Part shown: positions 40,762 through 51,317 of the stretch, piece by piece
Layout of the letters: each line of letters starts with the position of its first letter
How positions within the stretch are numbered: position 1 is the stretch's first letter
DNA from: Psychrobacter sp. WY6
Lineage (GTDB): Bacteria > Pseudomonadota > Gammaproteobacteria > Pseudomonadales > Moraxellaceae
Assembly: GCF_018448495.1 (NCBI RefSeq)
Contig: NZ_CP049902.1
Span: forward strand, 2,232,001 to 2,296,000
Direction: 5' to 3'
Length of the DNA: 64,000 bases
Translations under genes and position numbers: made by a program
Notes under the pieces: generated by a model
Database searches by the model: none
What the model was told of the DNA's origin: nothing
The model's input: only the letters and a program-made list of their open reading frames with translations

Positions 40762-42272
40762 TTATTTCTCTGTCGCTGCTTGGTTTTTAGGTGGGATGAC
40801 ATGCATCACTGTTAAATTGTCCTTTACCAAATACTTTTTGCTAGCAGCTTGTATGTCAGCAATCGTCACGCTATCGAGTTTGGTGGGCAATTTGGCAAGC
40901 AGCGTATCGTCAAGACCGATAGACTGTAATGAGCCAATCATCTGCGCTTGACCTTCCATACTGTCTTGCGCATAGACGAGCCCTGTGACCGTATTGGTTT
41001 TGGCACGCTCGATTTCATCAGCAGCGATGGGATCGGTTTTGAGCTTTTCTATTTCAGCCATAATGGCTTGTTGTGCTTGCTCTAAGCTGACACCTTCACG
41101 TGGAGTTGCTTGTATCAAAAACAGTCCATCGCCACGATCTAGCAAGTCATATGAAGTGCCCACTGTGGTAAGTAGACCTTGCTCGCGTATCAATCGACTC
41201 TCAAGGCGGGCAGAGAGACCACCGTCTAATACATCTTGAGCCAGTGAGAGCGCATAAGCTTGTTTTTCATTAGCTGCACCAGCAGTGACGAGACTGGGTA
41301 CGTTATAACCTATTAACAATACTGGCACTTGTACGGCTTGCTCGGAGTCGACTTGCTGATAGCCACGGAAGCCTTTTTGACTGACGGCAGGACGTTTAGG
41401 TAGATCGCTTGGTGTTAGCTCCCCAAAGTAACGTTTGACTTGAGCCAACACTTCTTGTGGTTTAACGTCGCCAACGATGACTAACGTTGCATTGTTTGGT
41501 GCGTACCATGTTTTATACCAGTCTTTTAAATCTGTAAGGGTAATGGATTCAAGCTCATCCATCGGCCCAATAACGGATTCGCCTTTTGGACTATCCGGGA
41601 GCGCCAATAAGCGAAATGACTCATAAGCCTTGGCAAGTGGATTATCATCAGTGCGTTGGCGGCGCTCTTCCATGACCACTTGGTGCTCTTTGGTAAATTC
41701 CTGCTCATTAAAAAGTAGGTTTTTCATACGATCCGCTTCTAGCTCTAATGCCAAAGGAAAACGGTTGGCAGGGAATAGCTCGTATAGCCCGTATAGTCGT
41801 AGCTGGTAAACGCATTATTGACGCCGCCAAATTTAGCAATCAATCGCTCATAGTCGTCGCTCGAAACGTTAGTAGTGCCTTTAAACATCATATGCTCAAG
41901 CAAATGCGAGATGCCCCCTTTATCCAGTGGCTCATCTGCTGACCCAACTCGATACCAGATTTGAGTCATTACCACAGGTGCGCGATGGTCTTCTTTTACC
42001 ACTACCTTTAGACCGTTTTCTAATTGATATTCGTGTCGACCTGACATATCCATGGTCAATGCTGATGAGGGCTGAAAGTCTTGACCTGATTTAGCGGTAT
42101 TTAGCCCATCTTTACCCAAGGTATTTTGAATGGCTGGCTTCTGAGCAGTCGACAATGTGTTGGCGCTGATAGTACTGGTTTGGCAAGCAGCAAGAGTCGT
42201 TGCTATTGCTAAGGCACCGGCAAGACGTAGAGAGGCGGTAGGTAAGGGCGACGGTGATAAAGGCAGTGGCAT
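40762..42272 (-). CDS. Catalytic M16-family zinc metallopeptidase, lipoprotein (frame broken)
   Basis: About 503 codons. The N-terminus has a hydrophobic segment ending in the lipobox LAAC. The active-site motif HLLEH (HxxEH) is in GGISHLLEHMMFKGT, with supporting residues in FTSYDYT. Frame is lost near 41780; the other frame gives YELFPANRFPLALELEADRM and continues VVMEERRQRTDDNP, then WYAPNNATLVIVGDVKP. The second domain has SRLIREQGLLTTVG. These are features of an M16 peptidase that degrades or processes periplasmic peptides. First gene of a two-gene operon with the non-catalytic partner. Confidence 0.9.
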
Positions 42273-42356
42273 GGTATATTCTACTTATATAAAATGGCAA
42301 CTTGTAAATTGATCAGTGGTTAGATCACTCTCAATACTAGCGATAGATAGCGGGTT

Positions 42357-42521
42357 TTATAAAGATTTATGTGCCCCAACCATCACACTGGCTGTTGGCT
42401 TAAATTCTTGGGTGGTATTACAGCCTGTCGCAGATAGTACTAGTGTCGCTACTAATAAAGCTGCGCTGATGCTGATTGCTTTTTTACCGTACGTTTTGTC
42501 AGTGTTAGATAGTGATGGCAT
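42357..42521 (-). CDS. Small lipoprotein of 54 residues
   Basis: The minus strand from ATG 42521 reads MPSLSNTDKTYGKKAIS, then ISAALLVATLVLSATGCNTT, QEFKPTASVMVGAHKSL and a TAA stop at 42357. It has a lysine-bearing n-region, a 15-residue hydrophobic core and a lipobox (SATGC), followed by a 21-residue mature peptide. The spacing and composition are convincing for a tiny lipoprotein despite its size. The M16 operon follows 85 bases downstream on the same strand, so it could be its first gene. Function unknown. Confidence 0.65.
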   Translation of the reverse strand: MPSLSNTDKTYGKKAISISAALLVATLVLSATGCNTTQEFKPTASVMVGAHKSL

Positions 42522-42872
42522 AGATAATTCCTAAAAATGAGGGTTGAGTAATCGATAGTGAAGTAATTGGTAAGTTTTGGAATAAGGCTTGTTCTACAAT
42601 AAACTCTGGTAGAGTAGGCGAAGTTTAGCATGTGTAAGGTCAGATTTTTGTTGCCAAACCTTAAGCGAAACTTTCTAAATAGATGGTATAACTTGCCAGA
42701 TTTGCAAAAATTGACGATAGGCTATGATGGTAAGGTCTGAGCACAACTTGAATTATGATAAACTAGGCTAAAAATTGACTGTCGTGGGTCATGGCCCATG
42801 GCAAAAATGACGATATACCGACCCATTTAAAATAATCAAATAACTGAACGTGATAACTTTTAGGGCAAGCTT
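42522..42872. other. Intergenic region between the small lipoprotein and ftsY
   Basis: Divergent promoter region of about 350 bases. A TATGATAAACT-like minus-10 region lies near 42755 for ftsY. No further gene or hairpin of note is seen. Confidence 0.35.
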
Positions 42873-44291
42873 ATGAATAACTCCAATAATAGCAGTCGTG
42901 TAATCATTAATCTCGATGGCAATTTTGATGACTTAGATGACGATGATATTACCTTACCCAGTCTGCCTTCGCAATCTGTGCCCATTACCGATGAGAAAGA
43001 AGATGCAGGCTCTATCCAAGCGCCCAATGATAAAAGCATCGAAGATCAGCAAAAAGACAGCACGAAACAAAGATGTCTCAAGTGCTGATGCGGCACAAAA
43101 CATTGCTTTGGGTGCGCCAATTGTGAGGACAGAAGAGCAAAGCACGTCTAAAAACGCCTCTGAAAGCTTTATAAGCGCTTCATCAGCTGATAACGATAAT
43201 AATAAAAATATTGATACTAAGCTTAGCACTATTTCTACTGCCCCAACCATGCCACTACAAGAGCAACTTGGCGATAGCCCAAATGTCAGTCCTGCGAGTA
43301 GTGCGGTACAAGTGACCACTCAAGCAGAAATCGAATCTACAGAGCTGCAAGAAAACAAGAAAAAAGGCAGCTGGTTTAACCGCATGAAAACGGGGCTAAG
43401 TAAGTCGCGTAAAAATCTTGCCGAAGGTATGGTCAGTATTTTGATCGGTGGCAAAGAGATTGATGATGAGCTATTGGAAGAAGTTGAAGATCAGTTATTG
43501 GTTGCCGATATCGGTGTCAATGCGACCAATCGTATTATCAAAAGTCTGACCGAACAGACAGACCGTGGTGATTTGATTTATGCGCATTCATTATATAAAG
43601 CGTTGCAAACTGAACTGGTTGATATTTTAACGCCAAAAGTCGCACCACTCATTATTGATACCAGCAAAAAACCTTTTGTGATTTTAGTCGTGGGTGTTAA
43701 TGGTGTGGGTAAAACCACGACGATTGGTAAACTTGCCAAGCGCTTACAAGGCGAAGGTAAATCCGTTATGCTGGCTGCTGGCGATACCTTCCGTGCCGCT
43801 GCTACTGAACAGCTACAAATTTGGGGTGAGCGTAATAACATTCCAGTCGTCGCTCAAGGTCACGGCTCTGATAGTGCCTCTGTTATCTTTGATGCCATGC
43901 AGTCTGCCAAAGCAAAAAAATCGATGTATTAATCGCTGATACTGCTGGACGCTTGCAGAATAAAACCCACCTGATGGCTGAGCTTGAAAAAGTGGTACGC
44001 GTCATGCGTAAAGCGGATCCAAGCGCACCGCATGAAGGTATGATTGTCCTCGATGCTGGCACGGGTCAAAATGCGATTAATCAAGTAGAACTCTTTAATA
44101 TCGTACCATTAACGGGTATTACCATTACCAAACTAGATGGCACTGCGAAAGGTGGTGTGGTCTTTAATATTGCTGAAACCACAGATGTGCCGATTCGCTA
44201 TATTGGTGTTGGTGAATCGATCGATGATTTACGTGCCTTTAGTCCAAAACAATTTGTTGCCGCCTTATTTGAGACCGATGATAAAGAGTAG
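42873..44291 (+). CDS. ftsY: Signal recognition particle receptor FtsY (frame broken twice)
   Basis: About 472 codons. The long acidic N-terminal A region (to about residue 170) is normal for FtsY of this group. Then come the four-helix N domain (WFNRMKTGLSKSRKNLAEGM) and the GTPase G domain: GVNGVGKTTTIGKLAKRL (P loop), AAGDTFRAAATEQLQIWGER, DTAGRLQNK, ITKLDGTAKGG and YIGVGESIDDLRAFSP. Frames are lost near 43070 and 43915; at the latter one more A in the A7 run restores AKAKKIDVLIADTAGR. The protein docks SRP-ribosome complexes at the membrane. As the gene is essential, the breaks are probably sequence errors. Confidence 0.95.
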
Positions 44292-44356
44292 CGCTCGATA
44301 GGTTGTTTTAGTCGATGAACGATTTTTGAAAATATCATCATTTGAAAGGAAGCATC

Positions 44357-44928
44357 ATGATAGTCACCACAGCCCTTTTGGCGCACACCAGCTAACGTTA
44401 ATTGCGAGTGTCAATGAGCATAGTAGCCCTAAGCTGGTAGAAGTCAATTGGCTGCTAGCAGGTGACTCTTGGCATAGCTCAAAATCCATTCCCAAACTTA
44501 AGAAACAATATGGGTTTGTCGATCAGAGCTTTACGTTTATCAATGAGGATAGCCTAAGCAAAAATGTGCCTGCCCAAGCGCTACTCATAGAGACTATAGC
44601 GCAATTAAAATCGTATTTTAAAGGTGATCGTCAGGTATTCGATTTGCCATTAGATATCAGCTTAGGAACCAAGTTTCAGCAACGAGTTTGGCAAGCGTTA
44701 CAAGATATTGGCTATGGCAAAGCAATAAGCTATGCGACACTGGCACAAAATGTCGCTAGTCCCAAAGGGTTTCGCGCGGTTGCTAATGCTAATAGTAAAA
44801 ATCCTTTTAGCATTATCGTTCCGTGTCATCGAGTCATTGCTAGCGATGGTAAGCTTGGTGGCTATACAGGTGGACTGGATAAGAAAACATACTTGTTAGC
44901 GCTTGAAGGTGTCACTTGCAAAACCTAG
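44357..44928 (+). CDS. ogt: Methylated-DNA-[protein]-cysteine S-methyltransferase
   Basis: The C-terminal domain has FQQRVWQALQDIGYGKAISY and the acceptor Cys in IIVPCHRVIASDGKLGGYTG, the unmistakable alkyl-acceptor motif. About 190 residues. The start is uncertain: ATG 44357 is preceded by AAAGGAAGC, but its frame ends after 12 codons; a one-base loss just after the start codon would join it to SHHSPFGAHQLTLIASVN. Without that correction the frame opens from an upstream TTG at 44326. The enzyme repairs O6-alkylguanine and O4-alkylthymine by taking the alkyl group on itself. Co-directional with ftsY, 65 bases downstream. Confidence 0.9.
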
Positions 44929-44963
44929 TAGGAGCGAAGCGTTCGTCACATATTGCTAAACAA

Positions 44964-44996
44964 AAAAAGCCAAACGTTTTAAACGTTTGGCTTTTT
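44964..44996. terminator. Bidirectional terminator between ogt and yebC
   Basis: AAAAAGCCAAACGTTT and AAACGTTTGGCTTTTT form a 16-base stem with almost no loop; A and T runs flank it. It serves the convergent genes on both sides. Confidence 0.85.
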
Positions 44997-45029
44997 GATG
45001 TGTGAGACATAAAGGGTTGCGGGATAAAA

Positions 45030-45777
45030 CTATTGCTCGAGCTGGGTCATTACGTCAGCAGAAAAGTTTACATTGCTATAAACCTCTTGCATCATCGATA
45101 TCTTCTAACATATCAATCATTTTCATGACTTTTAGTGCATCATCGACATTGTCTATTTCAGCACTGGTAGACGGTGCCATGGTCACTTCAGCATTGTCAG
45201 AGACCAAACCTGCAGCATTAAGCGCATCTTTGACGTGACCGAAATTTTCCCATTCAGTGATGACGAGCAAGCTTTCACCATCATTCTCGATATCAAGCGC
45301 GCCTGCATCTAATGCCACTAGCATGACTTCATCTTCTAGGCTTGTATCATTAAAGATGATTTCACCGCGCTTATTAAATAGATAAGCGACCGAGCCAGTA
45401 GTACCTAGATTGCCTTCATTTTTGGTAAAGGCGTGGCGTACTTCACTGACTGTTCGGTTAAGATTGTCAGTCAAGGTTTCGACAAGTACTGCGACGCCGC
45501 CGATGCCATAGCCTTCATAGCTTACTTCGTCCATATTGTCATTGTCATCACCGCCTGTACCACGAGCTACTGCACGGTTGATGGTATCTCGTGTCATATT
45601 GACAGATAGGGCTTTTTCAATGACAGCACGTAGGCGCGGATTCTTGTTAGGGTCAGGATCACCTTGCTTGGCAGCAGAGACAATTTCACGAATAATTTTA
45701 GTGAATACTTTACCTTTTACCGCATCCTGACGGGCTTTACGGTGTTTAATATTTGCCCATTTTGAATGGCCTGCCAT
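45030..45777 (-). CDS. yebC: YebC/PmpR-family DNA-binding regulatory protein (frame broken near the end)
   Basis: Begins [20 protein letters not shown], then [30 protein letters not shown] and [19 protein letters not shown], all classical YebC. The frame ends early at 45076; a one-base loss near 45093 leads to [20 protein letters not shown] and a stop at 45030, giving the usual length of about 249 residues. YebC proteins influence transcription and relieve ribosome stalling in other bacteria. Single gene, convergent with ogt. Confidence 0.93.
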
Positions 45778-46176
45778 ATAACATCCTTAAGTTTTGCGTA
45801 TTATTTATTGTGCTTAAAACAAGTGTTTAATAACAATCTTTTACTATGAGTATGTCATGAATAGAGTATTTATACATTTTAAGATTTTTCAATCTGCATG
45901 ATGACACACCTCATATCACCTGTTTCTATAATATAGCTTGCACTATCTCTTTGAAGTAACAGAGCTACCGACACGTTAACGATTTGTATTTTGTTGAGAG
46001 TGCTTTTTTGCTACACTGTGGCAACTTAGTGATTGTATTCACATGTGACCTGTGAACAATATTATAAACCAATTTTATCTATTTTGACTAACTTGGCCTT
46101 ATCCAGCGTATTTTAAATCATTGGTTGCCATCAAGCCATTATTTTATATCGCTACTGACTCGATACTACTGACTAT
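45778..46176. other. Intergenic region between yebC and the K+ channel gene
   Basis: About 400 bases between two divergent genes. TATAAT-like sequences occur near 45930 and should belong to promoters. Nothing else is seen. Confidence 0.35.
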
Positions 46177-47001
46177 ATGAAGCAACCGACGGCTGAAGCC
46201 ATTACCCACCTGCGTAACCGCATTCATATTATTATTGAAGGCACAGATACCCGTTTGGGTAAAATTTTGATATTGTATTATTGATTGCGATTTTGACCAG
46301 TGTGGCTGTGGTCATGCTGGACAGTGTGCTATACATGCGCCTGCAATATGGCACTATATTCTTTTATGCTGAATGGTTTTTTACCATTTTATTCACGATA
46401 GAGTATGCGCTCAGGTTGTTTTCAGCGCCTAACCGCGTGCGTTACGTCTTTAGTTTTTTTGGGGTAGTCGATTTATTGTCTGTGCTGCCAAGTTACCTAA
46501 GCCTCATGTTTGTGGGGGTACAGTATCTATTAGTGATACGGGTTTTGCGTATTTTACGTGTGTTTCGCGTACTCAAGCTCAAAGCTTATATGCAACAAGC
46601 GGGATTTTTCCTCGGCGCTTAAAACCAGTCAGCAAAAATCACGGTATTCTTTTTGTCGCTGGTATTATTGGTCACGATTTTCGGCTCGATTATTTACGTG
46701 GTAGAAGGCCCTGAAAATGGCTTTACCAGTATTCCGCTGTCTATCTACTGGGCAGTCGTCACCATGACCACGGTCGGTTACGGTGATATGTCACCCAAAA
46801 CCGCTAGGTCAAGCGATTGCGAGCATGGTCATGATTACGGGTTATTCGATCATTGCAGTGCCAACGGGGATTTTTACTTCTGAGCTGGCACGTAATATGC
46901 GTCCGCAACTCAATCCCGTCACCTGTCCTAATTGTGGCAAGTTCGGTCATGCCATTGCAGCAGAATTCTGTGATCGTTGTGGACACGCTTTGCATATTTA
47001 G
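46177..47001 (+). CDS. Voltage-gated potassium channel with C-terminal zinc ribbon (frame broken four times)
   Basis: The start at ATG 46177 gives [19 protein letters not shown]. Six membrane segments follow. The S4 voltage sensor is [15 protein letters not shown] and the pore has [10 protein letters not shown], the K+ selectivity filter. Frames are lost near 46265, 46620, 46640 and 46803; joined, the protein has about 276 residues. The cytoplasmic C-terminus contains CPNCG and CDRCG pairs, a likely zinc ribbon, as found in some bacterial ion transporter family members. It would set membrane potential in the inner membrane. Ligand or gating partner unknown. Confidence 0.85.
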
Positions 47002-47049
47002 CCGTGTTTGTGCGTTGTCTGCTTTCGTAAATATGTATATTTTATATCG

Positions 47050-48351
47050 TTATACATCAATGTATTCACTAACGAGTGGTGATAAGTCAATCTCAACACC
47101 GAGGTTGACTAAGTTCCAGTATTGTCCTGACACTGTGCGATCTAGCATCATGGTGGTTGCAGAAGGTTGGAATTGACCAAAGTACTTCAACGACGTCCGC
47201 ATTTGAGCAATGACTTCGTGATGAACCTGACTTTGACCAAAATCAAAAGCGCCTTGTTGATAAGGTTGAATAGACAGAGGCTTTAGCCCAATGGATAGCC
47301 ATTTCTCATAAAACTCTCCGGGGATATTTTTATCGTCATCACGGCGAATATCAAGAGCGATGAGGTCCTGCTCAAGGGCAGTCACATCTCCTTTAATGGC
47401 ATGCTTGGCAAAACGGCGGAACAATTGAACTTCGCTGTCACTATAGCTACGGATGCCGCCAAAATCATAAGCCACCACACTGCCATCTTTGCGAAAGGCA
47501 AAGTTGCCGGGATGTGGGTCACAGTGCATACGGTATAAGCCAAATAGTTGTCCTGCGGTAAAGTGGAACAGGCGCTTGGCTATGTGTTGTTTGATGTCAT
47601 TGTCCCAAGTCGCCGCGACGGTTAGGGTTTCTCCCATCTCTTCTGTTAAGGTTAAAATCCGTTTAGAAGAGTGGCTGCTAATGACTTTAGGAATAATAAG
47701 ACCTTTGTCTTCTGCATGAAATGCGCCAAACACTCGTAAGTTATGCGCTTCTTTAATATAGTCCAATTCATCGTGTAAACTTTGGCGAATCTCGTTAAAT
47801 AGTTGCTCTTGCAACTGTTTGCTCATATTGAGCACACCCGCGATTTTTAGTGCCATGCGTACTTGTTTGAGGTCACTATCACAGTTTTCATCGACATCAG
47901 GATATTGGACTTTAACCACCACTTTTTGACCAGATGGCAAAACGGCTTTATGCACTTGACCGATGGAAGCCGCCGCAAACGGTGTTTCTTCAAATTCGCT
48001 AAATAATTCTGCGACAGGCGCTTTAAGCTCGCGCTCGATTTGTGCACGTATCTGCGAATACGGCATGGGCGGCGCATCTTTTTGCAGCTTTTCTAGCGCT
48101 GTCGCTACTTCTGGTGGGAACACGTCTTTATATTGCGAGGCAATTTGCCCGACTTTCATCACCGCGCCTTTCATTTCACCCAACGTTTCGGCTATCTGAA
48201 TGCCCACATCTTGCATCAGCTCTGAGCGTGCTTGCAAACGTTTTTCTTCGTCACTTGAGAGGTGCTTAAATGAGTTTTTAGCTGCTTTGCCGGCAATGCT
48301 TGCTGTCATGCCAGCCAATTTCATAAAGCGCTTTCCAGACGATTTTGCCAT
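47050..48351 (-). CDS. ABC1/UbiB-family atypical kinase
   Basis: A 433-residue protein with the family marks: KVGQIASQYKDVFPPEV (KxGQ), FAAASIGQVHKAVL (the Ala-rich loop), KVVVKVQYPDV (the nucleotide-contact Lys), HCDPHPGNFAF and YDFGGIR. No transmembrane segment at the C-terminus, unlike UbiB itself, so it may be a soluble relative. Family members bind ATP and support quinone biosynthesis or lipid-linked processes. Frame intact; single gene. Precise role unknown. Confidence 0.88.
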   Translation of the reverse strand: MAKSSGKRFMKLAGMTASIAGKAAKNSFKHLSSDEEKRLQARSELMQDVGIQIAETLGEMKGAVMKVGQIASQYKDVFPPEVATALEKLQKDAPPMPYSQIRAQIERELKAPVAELFSEFEETPFAAASIGQVHKAVLPSGQKVVVKVQYPDVDENCDSDLKQVRMALKIAGVLNMSKQLQEQLFNEIRQSLHDELDYIKEAHNLRVFGAFHAEDKGLIIPKVISSHSSKRILTLTEEMGETLTVAATWDNDIKQHIAKRLFHFTAGQLFGLYRMHCDPHPGNFAFRKDGSVVAYDFGGIRSYSDSEVQLFRRFAKHAIKGDVTALEQDLIALDIRRDDDKNIPGEFYEKWLSIGLKPLSIQPYQQGAFDFGQSQVHHEVIAQMRTSLKYFGQFQPSATTMMLDRTVSGQYWNLVNLGVEIDLSPLVSEYIDV

Positions 48352-48485
48352 TCATATCACCATGTAGTGGGTTGTTTGCTCAGTCATAATTTTAGTATTT
48401 TAGTCAAACAATTGCTGTTTAACTCGTGTGCTATTGATAAAGTATAGTTATACAATTCATGATTGTCGGTAATCAGGATTAAGCA

Positions 48486-49021
48486 TTAATCGCTGATTGT
48501 GACAGAGTAGAGGCTATCAAGCCAGTAGGACAATGCCATTTGATAACCCAGATGCCCCAAACCACAAATAACACCGACGGCGACATCGCTTAGATAAGAA
48601 TGATGGCGAAAAGGCTCGCGCGCATGCACATTGGATAAGTGTACCTCGATAAACGGTTTTTTGTGGCCAAGAGCGCATCACGTAACGCAACCGAGGTATG
48701 AGTAAAGGCGGCGGGGTTAATGATAATGGCATCTACTTGCAGCGCTGTCTCCGCTAAAAGTCCATGATATTGGATGTCATCTATCAGTCTACCTTCATGA
48801 TTGGATTGTATACATATTAATTCAATACCGTGCTGAGCTGCACGTGCGATCAGACGTTCCTCGATATCTGCTAGTGTCGTATGACCATAAATTTCAGGTT
48901 CGCGCTTACCCAATAAATTCAAATTGACCCCATTAACCAGCAATAACTTATGAGTGAGTGTTTTATCGGCATTTTTCTTTGAAGGCGTGACGGTTGGTAT
49001 AGACTGAGAAGGCGAGGTCAT
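48486..49021 (-). CDS. aroQ: Type II 3-dehydroquinate dehydratase (frame broken)
   Basis: A polar N-terminal extension of about 25 residues precedes [20 protein letters not shown], with the catalytic Tyr in EIYG. Then follow [14 protein letters not shown] and [20 protein letters not shown]. Frame is lost near 48660 in an A run; the continuing frame gives [40 protein letters not shown] and a stop at 48486. Length about 178 residues. It catalyses the third step of the shikimate pathway. Single gene divergent from the cold-shock gene. Confidence 0.93.
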
Positions 49022-49505
49022 AATGGTCTCTATAACGATGAAACGAGGTTGAGGATTTATTATTTGTTATAAGGTTTAGATACTGTATAAGCATGAAATG
49101 GCATAAGCGTAAAATTGCACAGTTTAATCAAACCTTTCTCTTTATGATAACAGCTTGATGACGAGGTTATAAAAAAATTACATGAAAAATAAAGCTAAAG
49201 CCAAAAAATCATGTTAAAAGTCTTTATGTTGCTAAAAACCCGTGCTATGATATTTTTTATGCAATAATTATTGCAAGTTTGTTGCTACTGCCAGAAGTAG
49301 AGCAGTAAGCATCAGTAAGACGGTCGTTATGTTTGTAAATACTCACTATGTTGCTACATACCGTTATTTGCTATAGATGCGGTATGTAGGTGATAATAGT
49401 TAGTATAGTACTCTTAAGTTTTTGATTTCATCATCTTAGATCCCGTTTATATGCAATGTTGCAAAGGAATTTGGGGCTAAGCGGACTTTTTTAGGAAGCA
49501 ATATT
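49022..49505 (+). promoter_or_regulatory. Long leader region of the cold-shock gene
   Basis: An extended minus-10 (TGCTATGAT, 49243-49251) is the best promoter candidate, which would give a 5' untranslated leader of about 250 bases. Within it, CTACATACCG (49354-49363) and CGGTATGTAG (49380-49389) form a perfect ten-base stem, and GCTACTGC/GCAGTAAGC near 49283-49312 form another. Long structured leaders are typical of cspA-type genes, where they act as a cold-sensing RNA switch. Confidence 0.5.
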
Positions 49506-49721
49506 ATGTCAGCTCGTGAGCAAGGTATCGTTAAGTGGTTTAATGACTCAAAAGGCTTTGGCTTCATTCAACGTGACAGCGGAGAAGATATTTTTGTCCA
49601 TTTCCGCGCGATTCAAGGTGATGGCTATCGTTCTCTAAAAGATGGCGAAAAGGTCGAATTCAGTGTGGTAGAAGGTGATAAAGGTCTTCAAGCTGAAGAA
49701 GTCAGAAAAGTAGAAGAGTAA
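49506..49721 (+). CDS. Cold-shock protein of the CspA family
   Basis: A 71-residue OB-fold protein: [13 protein letters not shown] (RNP1), DIFVHFRAI (RNP2), [17 protein letters not shown]. The RNA-binding aromatic residues are all conserved. It melts RNA structure at low temperature. AGGAAGC stands before the ATG. The long leader upstream supports cold control. A T-rich hairpin region ends near 49862. Confidence 0.95.
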   Translation: MSAREQGIVKWFNDSKGFGFIQRDSGEDIFVHFRAIQGDGYRSLKDGEKVEFSVVEGDKGLQAEEVRKVEE

Positions 49722-50013
49722 TCTATCCAGTCATTAGAGCGGTTTAGCTATAATGTCTGTAGACACTACTGATATACTACTGAGTCAAGCCCGTTTTATC
49801 TTACCCATGTTGAGTCAAAATCAGCATGTTTGGTGGGATTAGGCGTTAGGCTTGGCTTTTTTTATGCCCGTATCTCAGTCAGCTATATATAGATTTCATA
49901 TTGTTGTTGCTGCTTAATTTAGACAGCAATATAACGGGTTATCATGAGCCTATTTATCATGAGTCTACTTATTATTAGTAATGAACAAGTGATTAATTTA
50001 AAAGGATATTTTT

Positions 50014-51168
50014 TTGAGTAATTTTACCACGTTTACTGATTTGCCACTTTCAGCACCGACCTTACGTGCCGTAAGTGATCTAGGTTTTACGGCATTAACG
50101 CCCATACAAGCACAAATATTACCGCATACCTTGGCAAATCAAGATGCTATTGGACAGGCGCAGACGGGTACTGGCAAGACGGCAACCTTTCTATTGACTA
50201 TTATGGAAGCCTTACTTAAACGTCCTTTTACCAATGATGAAGAGCGTTATTTGGGTGAGCCGCGCGCAGTGGTCATGGCGCCCACTCGCGAGCTTGCTCA
50301 GCAAATATTTGATGATTGTATCGCTTTGACCAAATATACTTCGCTACACAGTGTTTGTATCATGGGCGGCACCAATTATGAGACTCAGCAGCATGAGCTT
50401 GAGCGTCAATATGTCGATATTTTAGTAGCGACACCTGGTCGTCTAATTGATCTTGCCAATAAAGGCATGGTCTATTTAGATCGAGTGGAAGTACTGGTGT
50501 TAGATGAAGCAGATCGCATGCTAGATATGGGTTTTATCCCTGACATCAAGCGTTTGGTCGGTCGGATGCCAGCCAATACAGACCGTCAAAGCTTACTGTT
50601 CTCTGCCACCTTCAACCAAGATGTGATGAATCTAGCCTATCGCTGGTTGCATGAGCCGCAGTTTGTTGAAATAGAGCCAGAACATAAAACCAGTGAGTTA
50701 GTCGATCAGCACTTTTATTTACTGACAGAAGATCAAAAATTAGAAGCGTTGCAGCGTATCATCAGTGATACGGCAGTGGATAAAGTGATTGTCTTTGCCA
50801 ATCGTAAAGACCAAGTCAAGCGTCTGTATCATAAGCTGCGTCAAGCGCATAAAATTGTGATGTTGTCGGGCGATGTCATTCAACAAAAACGTGAAAAGTA
50901 TCTACAGCGCTTTAAAGATGGTCATGCTTCTGTCTTGGTGGCAACTGATGTCGCAGGACGCGGTATCCATGTCGATGATGTTAGCCACGTGGTTAATTAT
51001 ACCTTGCCTGATCAGCCAGATGATTACGTGCATCGTATTGGTCGTACGGGTCGTGCTGGACAAACAGGCATCAGCATTAGTTTTGTGAGTGAAGATGATG
51101 CTTTTAATATACCCGCGCTAGAGAAGCATTTAGATACTAAGTTTACCCTTGAGCAGTGGCAAGAGTAG
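50014..51168 (+). CDS. DEAD-box ATP-dependent RNA helicase, RhlB/RhlE-like
   Basis: The TTG at 50014 is taken as start because AAAGGA precedes it by about nine bases and the family sequence begins right there (MSNFTTFTDLPLSAPTLRAV). 384 residues. Helicase motifs in order: FTALTPIQAQILP (Q motif), AQTGTGKT (I), PTRELAQQ (Ia), TPGRLIDL (Ib), VLDEADRMLDMGF (II), SAT (III), VIVFANRKDQV (IV), ATDVAGRGIHVDDV (V) and YVHRIGRTGRAG (VI). It remodels RNA, perhaps in the degradosome or in ribosome assembly; next to a cold-shock gene a low-temperature role is plausible. No basic C-terminal tail, so it is shorter than many RhlB proteins. Confidence 0.92.
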   Translation: MSNFTTFTDLPLSAPTLRAVSDLGFTALTPIQAQILPHTLANQDAIGQAQTGTGKTATFLLTIMEALLKRPFTNDEERYLGEPRAVVMAPTRELAQQIFDDCIALTKYTSLHSVCIMGGTNYETQQHELERQYVDILVATPGRLIDLANKGMVYLDRVEVLVLDEADRMLDMGFIPDIKRLVGRMPANTDRQSLLFSATFNQDVMNLAYRWLHEPQFVEIEPEHKTSELVDQHFYLLTEDQKLEALQRIISDTAVDKVIVFANRKDQVKRLYHKLRQAHKIVMLSGDVIQQKREKYLQRFKDGHASVLVATDVAGRGIHVDDVSHVVNYTLPDQPDDYVHRIGRTGRAGQTGISISFVSEDDAFNIPALEKHLDTKFTLEQWQE

Positions 51169-51217
51169 TGATTTATAAGCCGTCAGTTCTACTATAGTGT
51201 ACAGCTGTCGGAATCAT

Positions 51218-51256
51218 AAAAGCCCTCAACATCATGATTGATGTTGAGGGCTTTTT
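51218..51256. terminator. Terminator after the helicase gene
   Basis: AAAAGCCCTCAACATCA and its complement TGATGTTGAGGGCTTTT form a stem of about 17 bases followed by T. It can serve the helicase gene and, from the other side, the SafE-like gene. Confidence 0.85.
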
Positions 51257-51317
51257 TATATGGCAGATTTTGATGTTAAATGATTTCATATTTTAACAAT
51301 ATCTATTGTCGATAATT

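Noticed and set aside
42316..42534. Plus-strand open frame of 72 codons
   Set aside because: The opposite strand encodes a convincing small lipoprotein; the plus frame has no start signal or family.
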